Assembly (NCBI GenBank): GCA_027322565.1
Contig: DAHVRG010000069.1
Location: forward strand, 1-9,121
From: Georgenia sp.
GTDB lineage: Bacteria > Actinomycetota > Actinomycetes > Actinomycetales > Actinomycetaceae
Length of the DNA: 9,121 nucleotides
Direction of reading: 5' to 3'
Numbering within the stretch: the stretch's first letter is position 1; each line of letters begins with the position of its first letter. Positions 6,893 to 9,121 of the stretch are shown here, in pieces. Under the pieces are notes generated by a model that worked only from the letters and a program-made list of their open reading frames with translations, made no database searches and was not told the DNA's origin. Made by a program: the position numbers and the translations under genes.

Positions 6893-8060
6893 TGACGACG
6901 CGCCGGTTCTGCGCGCGTCCCTCGTCGGTGGCGTTGTCCGCCCGCGGGTACGCGTAGCCGAGCCCTGCCGTGGTGATGATCGCGGCGTCGAGCCCACCCT
7001 CCTCGACGAGCCACGCAGCCACCGCGTCGGCCCGCCGCTGCGAGAGGTCGAGGTTGTGCTCCTCGGTCCCGACGTCGTCGGTGTGCCCCTCGACCCGGAC
7101 CTTCACCGGCTCGCCGCGCTCGGCGATGTCCGCGACGACGGCCGCGAGCGCCGCCTCCGCCTCCGGCCGGATGGTGTCCTCGTCGTTCCCGAAGAGGACG
7201 TCGCCCTCGCTGCTGTAGAACACCGCGTCGTCCTTGGCGCTGACCTCGACGTCGTCGGTCCCCTCGAGGCGGTACCCCTCGAGGGCAGCGCCGGGGACGT
7301 CCTCACCGGACACGCTCAGCCCAGGTGCGCTGACGCCGGGCACGGAGACGCCCGGCAGGGTGCCCCCTTCGAGGTACACCGGGTCGCGGTAGACGGGGTC
7401 CTGGTAGGCCGCCTCCTGGTAGCCGGCACTGCGGTAGATGGCGCTGCGGTAGACGGCGGAGACATAGGAGCCGGCCGCGTCCTCCTCGACCTGGCAGACC
7501 TCGTCGACGGACACGCCCTCGACGACGACCTCGTCGACGGTCCGGGCCGGCAGCACGACCTCCTCCAGCACCGTCCCGTCCGGGAGCGTCACCGCGGGCA
7601 GCACGCGCTCGGGGATGGTGTAGTCGGGGATGTAGGCGCCGGAGATCTCCATCGCGGGCAGGCACCCGCCGGGCGCCTCGTACTCGACGATGCAGCCGCG
7701 CTCAGCGACCCGCTCGGGGATGACTGCCCCCTCGACGACGACGCCGGGGACCGTCTGCCCGTCGATCTCGACGTCGTCGGTACGCACCTCGGGGATCTCC
7801 TGAGCCTCGATGACGACGTCGTCCAGCGGCGTGACCGTCTTCCCCTCAGCGGGTTCGCACTCGGGGAAGCGGGGTCCTGCGGCGGGGTCCGGCGCCGCTG
7901 TCCCAGCATCATCAGTGGCGGTGGGGGCCGGCGTCGTCGGCTCCGCGCTCCCGTCCACAGCCGGCGCTGTGCCGTCCGGGACCGGGTCGGAGTTCGCGCA
8001 CGCGGTGACCGTCATGACGACACCGACCATGAAGGCCACACCGAGCTGCCGCACCCGCAC
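6873..8060 (-). CDS. OmpA-domain cell-envelope lipoprotein with Tyr-pentad repeats
   Basis: Probable lipoprotein anchored outside the membrane and binding peptidoglycan. 395 residues from GTG 8060, preceded by GGAGGA; the in-frame GTG at 8054 is an alternative. The signal peptide RVRQLGVAFMVGVVMTVTAC has lipobox V-T-A-C with Cys21. Residues 22-66 are a Pro/Thr/Ala/Asp linker. Residues 80-190 are short Val/Ile strands broken by IP, VP or LP, with Cys68, 123, 133 and 189. Residues 199-229 carry Tyr at every fifth position, seven times, then a GVSVPGVSAPG stretch (237-247). This part looks like a beta-solenoid or stalk. The OmpA domain (about 278-395) has FYSSEGDVLFGND, VEGHTDDVG and LSQRRADAV; Asp328 and Arg343 stand 15 apart like the diaminopimelate-binding Asp241 and Arg256 of E. 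coli OmpA. There is no beta-barrel, as expected without a Gram-negative outer membrane. Role of the middle region unknown. Confidence 0.88.
   Translation of the reverse strand: MRVRQLGVAFMVGVVMTVTACANSDPVPDGTAPAVDGSAEPTTPAPTATDDAGTAAPDPAAGPRFPECEPAEGKTVTPLDDVVIEAQEIPEVRTDDVEIDGQTVPGVVVEGAVIPERVAERGCIVEYEAPGGCLPAMEISGAYIPDYTIPERVLPAVTLPDGTVLEEVVLPARTVDEVVVEGVSVDEVCQVEEDAAGSYVSAVYRSAIYRSAGYQEAAYQDPVYRDPVYLEGGTLPGVSVPGVSAPGLSVSGEDVPGAALEGYRLEGTDDVEVSAKDDAVFYSSEGDVLFGNDEDTIRPEAEAALAAVVADIAERGEPVKVRVEGHTDDVGTEEHNLDLSQRRADAVAAWLVEEGGLDAAIITTAGLGYAYPRADNATDEGRAQNRRVVITVDLG
7374..7466 (-). repeat. 15-base tandem repeats encoding Tyr pentads
   Basis: Codes for residues 199-229 of the OmpA-domain lipoprotein. 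Units of five codons each start with Tyr (199, 204, 209, 214, 219, 224, 229), followed by Arg or Gln in most units, then Ser, Glu or Asp, then Ala or Pro. Unit pairs such as YRSAI/YRSAG and YQDPV/YRDPV are close, suggesting unit duplication followed by drift. Only one of the seven Tyr codons is TAT. Confidence 0.75.
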
Positions 8061-8089
8061 ACGTCCTCCGAGGTCCTGACGAACGGACA

Positions 8090-8111
8090 GCCGGTACGCG
8101 TGCGTACCGGC
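8090..8111. repeat. perfect 10-bp-arm inverted repeat upstream of the OmpA lipoprotein gene
   Basis: GCCGGTACGC at 8090-8099 and its exact reverse complement at 8102-8111, separated only by GT. It lies 30 bases upstream of the GTG start and just downstream of the -10 candidate at 8126-8131, so a bound protein would block transcription, suggesting an operator. Because it also lies 42 bases past the stop of the upstream membrane-protein gene, it could be a hairpin ending that transcript, but there is no U-tract and the spacer is too short for an unstrained loop. Confidence 0.6.
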
Positions 8112-8125
8112 CGATGACCCCGGAG

Positions 8126-8131
8126 AGGATA
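8126..8131 (-). promoter_or_regulatory. -10 candidate for the OmpA lipoprotein gene
   Basis: TATCCT on the minus strand, the best TAnnnT match in the 92-base gap before the gene. Transcription would start near 8119, at the edge of the inverted repeat. No convincing -35. Confidence 0.35.
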
Positions 8132-8152
8132 CCGTCCGCGGGCCGGCCGGCG

Positions 8153-8836
8153 TCACACGAGCGTGCGGACGGGACGGCGGGGCTGCTCGGGCTCGGCGAC
8201 GTGCCGCCGCGCGGTGACCAGAGCGACGGCGGCAGCGACGGTGAGCAGTCCTCCGACCGCCACGTCCCACGGTGAGGTGTCGTGCGAGCCGTAGAGCACC
8301 GCGAAGGAGGAGACGAAGTAGAGCGCCAGCGGTGCGGTGAGGGCGAGCAGCACCGCGGCGATGGTGACGCGGCGTCCGGTGAGCAGGGACGACCGGAGCG
8401 GGAGGTGGCCGACCACCGCGACGAGCAGCAGCCCGACGGGCCACGCGAGCGAGTACACGTTGAGCGCCGCGACGGTCCCGGGAAGGTGGACCACCCGGCC
8501 CGCCGACGCCGACTCGTACGTCGTCGCCGCGAGGACGGCGAACGCCGCCGCGAACGGTACCCCGACGACCCAGGCCCACCACGCCCGGACGACCGCCGGC
8601 GCCAGCCCGAGCGCGGCCACTGCCAGGAGCGCGTAGCTCAGCGCCATGAGGTGGGCACTCGTGCCGATCGGTGTCCAGGGGTCCCAGGGGATGGCGTAGT
8701 CCCAGCTGTGGTCCTGCATCCGGAGGCAGTCGAGCTCGTCGAAGCCGCCGGTGCACGCGAGATGCCAGCGCTGGACGTCGGCCGCGACCGCGGCCGCACC
8801 GGAGAGCGCCAGGACGAGCGAGACGAGATAGCGCAT
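8153..8836 (-). CDS. six-helix integral membrane protein of unknown function
   Basis: 227 residues from ATG at 8836, with GGGGAG five bases upstream. Hydrophobic segments at about 2-20, 61-80, 88-105, 121-143, 157-180 and 189-208. The loop between the first two (21-60) is polar and aromatic, with Cys28 and Cys37 and the stretch DYAIPWDPWTPIGTS (46-60). If the N-terminus is inside, this loop is extracytoplasmic and the two cysteines could form a disulfide. The tail (209-227) is basic and Pro-rich, on the cytoplasmic side under that topology. I recognise no catalytic motif or named family. The OmpA lipoprotein gene follows 92 bases downstream on the same strand, but a separate promoter candidate and an inverted repeat lie between, so a shared transcript is uncertain. 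Codon use matches neighbours. Confidence 0.8.
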   Translation of the reverse strand: MRYLVSLVLALSGAAAVAADVQRWHLACTGGFDELDCLRMQDHSWDYAIPWDPWTPIGTSAHLMALSYALLAVAALGLAPAVVRAWWAWVVGVPFAAAFAVLAATTYESASAGRVVHLPGTVAALNVYSLAWPVGLLLVAVVGHLPLRSSLLTGRRVTIAAVLLALTAPLALYFVSSFAVLYGSHDTSPWDVAVGGLLTVAAAVALVTARRHVAEPEQPRRPVRTLV

Positions 8837-8868
8837 CGGAGCTCCCCGCGACGGTGCCGGTGCGCCTG

Positions 8869-8874
8869 AGCGTA
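8869..8874 (-). promoter_or_regulatory. -10 candidate for the membrane-protein gene
   Basis: TACGCT (TAnnnT) on the minus strand, 32 bases before the start codon, giving a leader of about 25 bases. No clear -35 hexamer. Confidence 0.25.
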
Positions 8875-8961
8875 GGGCCTTCGCGTCCGGTGCGGGGCGG
8901 AACGGGGTGCCAGTACGGATGGGACCGGAGGTTCTCTGCTGCCGCTGCCAGGCGCCGCGTT

Positions 8962-9007
8962 CGGAGTCTCGGGAGACCTGAGGCTGACTCCGTCCATCGT
9001 CCTGGAC
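8962..9007. other. two adjacent hairpins in noncoding DNA
   Basis: CGGAGT (8962-8967) pairs with ACTCCG (8987-8992) and, inside it, CTCGGG (8968-8973) pairs with CCTGAG (8977-8982, one G-T pair), making a 12-bp stem with a four-base bulge and an AGA loop. Directly after it GTCCA (8992-8996) pairs with TGGAC (9003-9007). The surrounding stretch 8837-9097 has no credible gene. It could be a terminator, a small structured RNA or a remnant. There is no U-tract. Confidence 0.4.
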
Positions 9008-9064
9008 TAGCTCGAGGGGCCCTGCGCCGCCTGTCCGGTCGATGTCGGTGGTCGGCGGTACTGT

Positions 9065-9080
9065 TCATACAGACGTTCGA
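9065..9080 (+). promoter_or_regulatory. candidate LexA (SOS) box
   Basis: TCATAC, four bases, GTTCGA. The actinobacterial/Bacillus-type SOS box is TCGAAC, four bases, GTTCGA; 10 of the 12 specified bases match and the right half is perfect. It sits 17 bases before a plus-strand start codon and next to a TAnnnT hexamer (TACTGT, 9059-9064), the right place for repression. In M. tuberculosis, LexA sites are known upstream of REP13E12-family (DUF222/HNH) genes among others. Confidence 0.45.
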
Positions 9081-9097
9081 TACGGGAGGGGTCGGTG

Positions 9098-9121
9098 ATG
9101 GTGCCAGGTCCGGTGGGGGAG
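9098..9121 (+). CDS. 5' end of an unidentified gene, cut by the window end
   Basis: ATG at 9098, six bases after GGGAGGGG (9084-9091), opens a frame of eight codons (MVPGPVGE) that runs off the window. The in-frame GTG at 9095 is too close to the Shine-Dalgarno. Nothing in eight residues identifies the product. The upstream candidate SOS box makes a DNA-damage-inducible gene, for instance a DUF222/HNH (13E12-type) protein, a reasonable but unproven guess. Confidence 0.45.

Noticed and set aside
6007..6957. 316-codon frame on the plus strand overlapping the transporter
   Set aside because: Arg/Gly/Ala-rich product without membrane segments; the other frame gives ten clean helices and the EamA motif.
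5675..6997. 441-codon upstream extension of the putA frame
   Set aside because: It would cross the control region and run antisense through the transporter. Composition is Arg/Gly/Asp/Pro-rich, and a strong Shine-Dalgarno sits just before the ATG at 5674.
6855..8117. 420-codon open frame on the plus strand over the OmpA lipoprotein gene
   Set aside because: Antisense shadow, Asp/Val/Leu/Gly-rich, without any recognisable domain, whereas the minus strand gives a clear OmpA domain and lipobox.
8840..9060. tRNA gene in the hairpin-rich stretch
   Set aside because: No cloverleaf, no GTTCGANNC T-loop in the right context and no anticodon arm could be drawn. GTTCGA at 9075 belongs to the SOS-box candidate.
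8061..9068. 336-codon upstream extension of the OmpA lipoprotein frame
   Set aside because: It overlaps the membrane-protein gene on the same strand in another frame and would bury the lipoprotein signal peptide. GGAGGA before GTG 8060 fits the lipobox position.

Overview
The window is chromosomal DNA with very high GC and strongly GC-ending codons, GTG and TTG starts, purine-rich Shine-Dalgarno sites and TAnnnT-type -10 candidates. With a family 5 lipoprotein binding protein, a fused PutA lacking the ribbon-helix-helix domain and an OmpA-domain lipoprotein, this points to an actinobacterium, probably of the Micrococcales or a neighbouring order. The order is inferred from gene style only.

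Layout: (1) 78-1937, minus: peptide/nickel-type ABC transporter substrate-binding lipoprotein. A Shine-Dalgarno-like site at the window edge suggests a co-transcribed gene, perhaps the permease, just outside. (2) 2201-5674, minus: bifunctional proline dehydrogenase / delta-1-pyrroline-5-carboxylate dehydrogenase (PutA). (3) 5675-5953: divergent control region, including a 27-codon upstream ORF (5874-5957, plus) not covered by any longer gene. (4) 5954-6892, plus: ten-helix EamA/DMT transporter whose GTG start overlaps the small ORF's stop. (5) 6873-8060, minus, overlapping the transporter tail to tail by 20 bases: lipoprotein with a repeat-rich middle (Tyr every fifth residue) and a C-terminal OmpA peptidoglycan-binding domain. 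(6) 8153-8836, minus: six-helix membrane protein of unknown function. (7) 8837-9121: hairpin-rich noncoding DNA, a candidate LexA (SOS) box and the first eight codons of a plus-strand gene cut by the window end.

The genes do not form one pathway. Peptide uptake and proline catabolism both fit use of amino acids as carbon and nitrogen source, and the transporter diverging from putA could export an amino acid or metabolite, but no sequence evidence joins them into a system. The most unusual points are the coupled small ORF with tandem Trp codons before the transporter, the Tyr-pentad repeat of the OmpA lipoprotein, the 10+2+10 base inverted repeat in front of that gene, and Asp in place of the usual general-base Glu in the aldehyde dehydrogenase half of PutA. 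No tRNA, rRNA, CRISPR array, insertion sequence or attachment site was seen.
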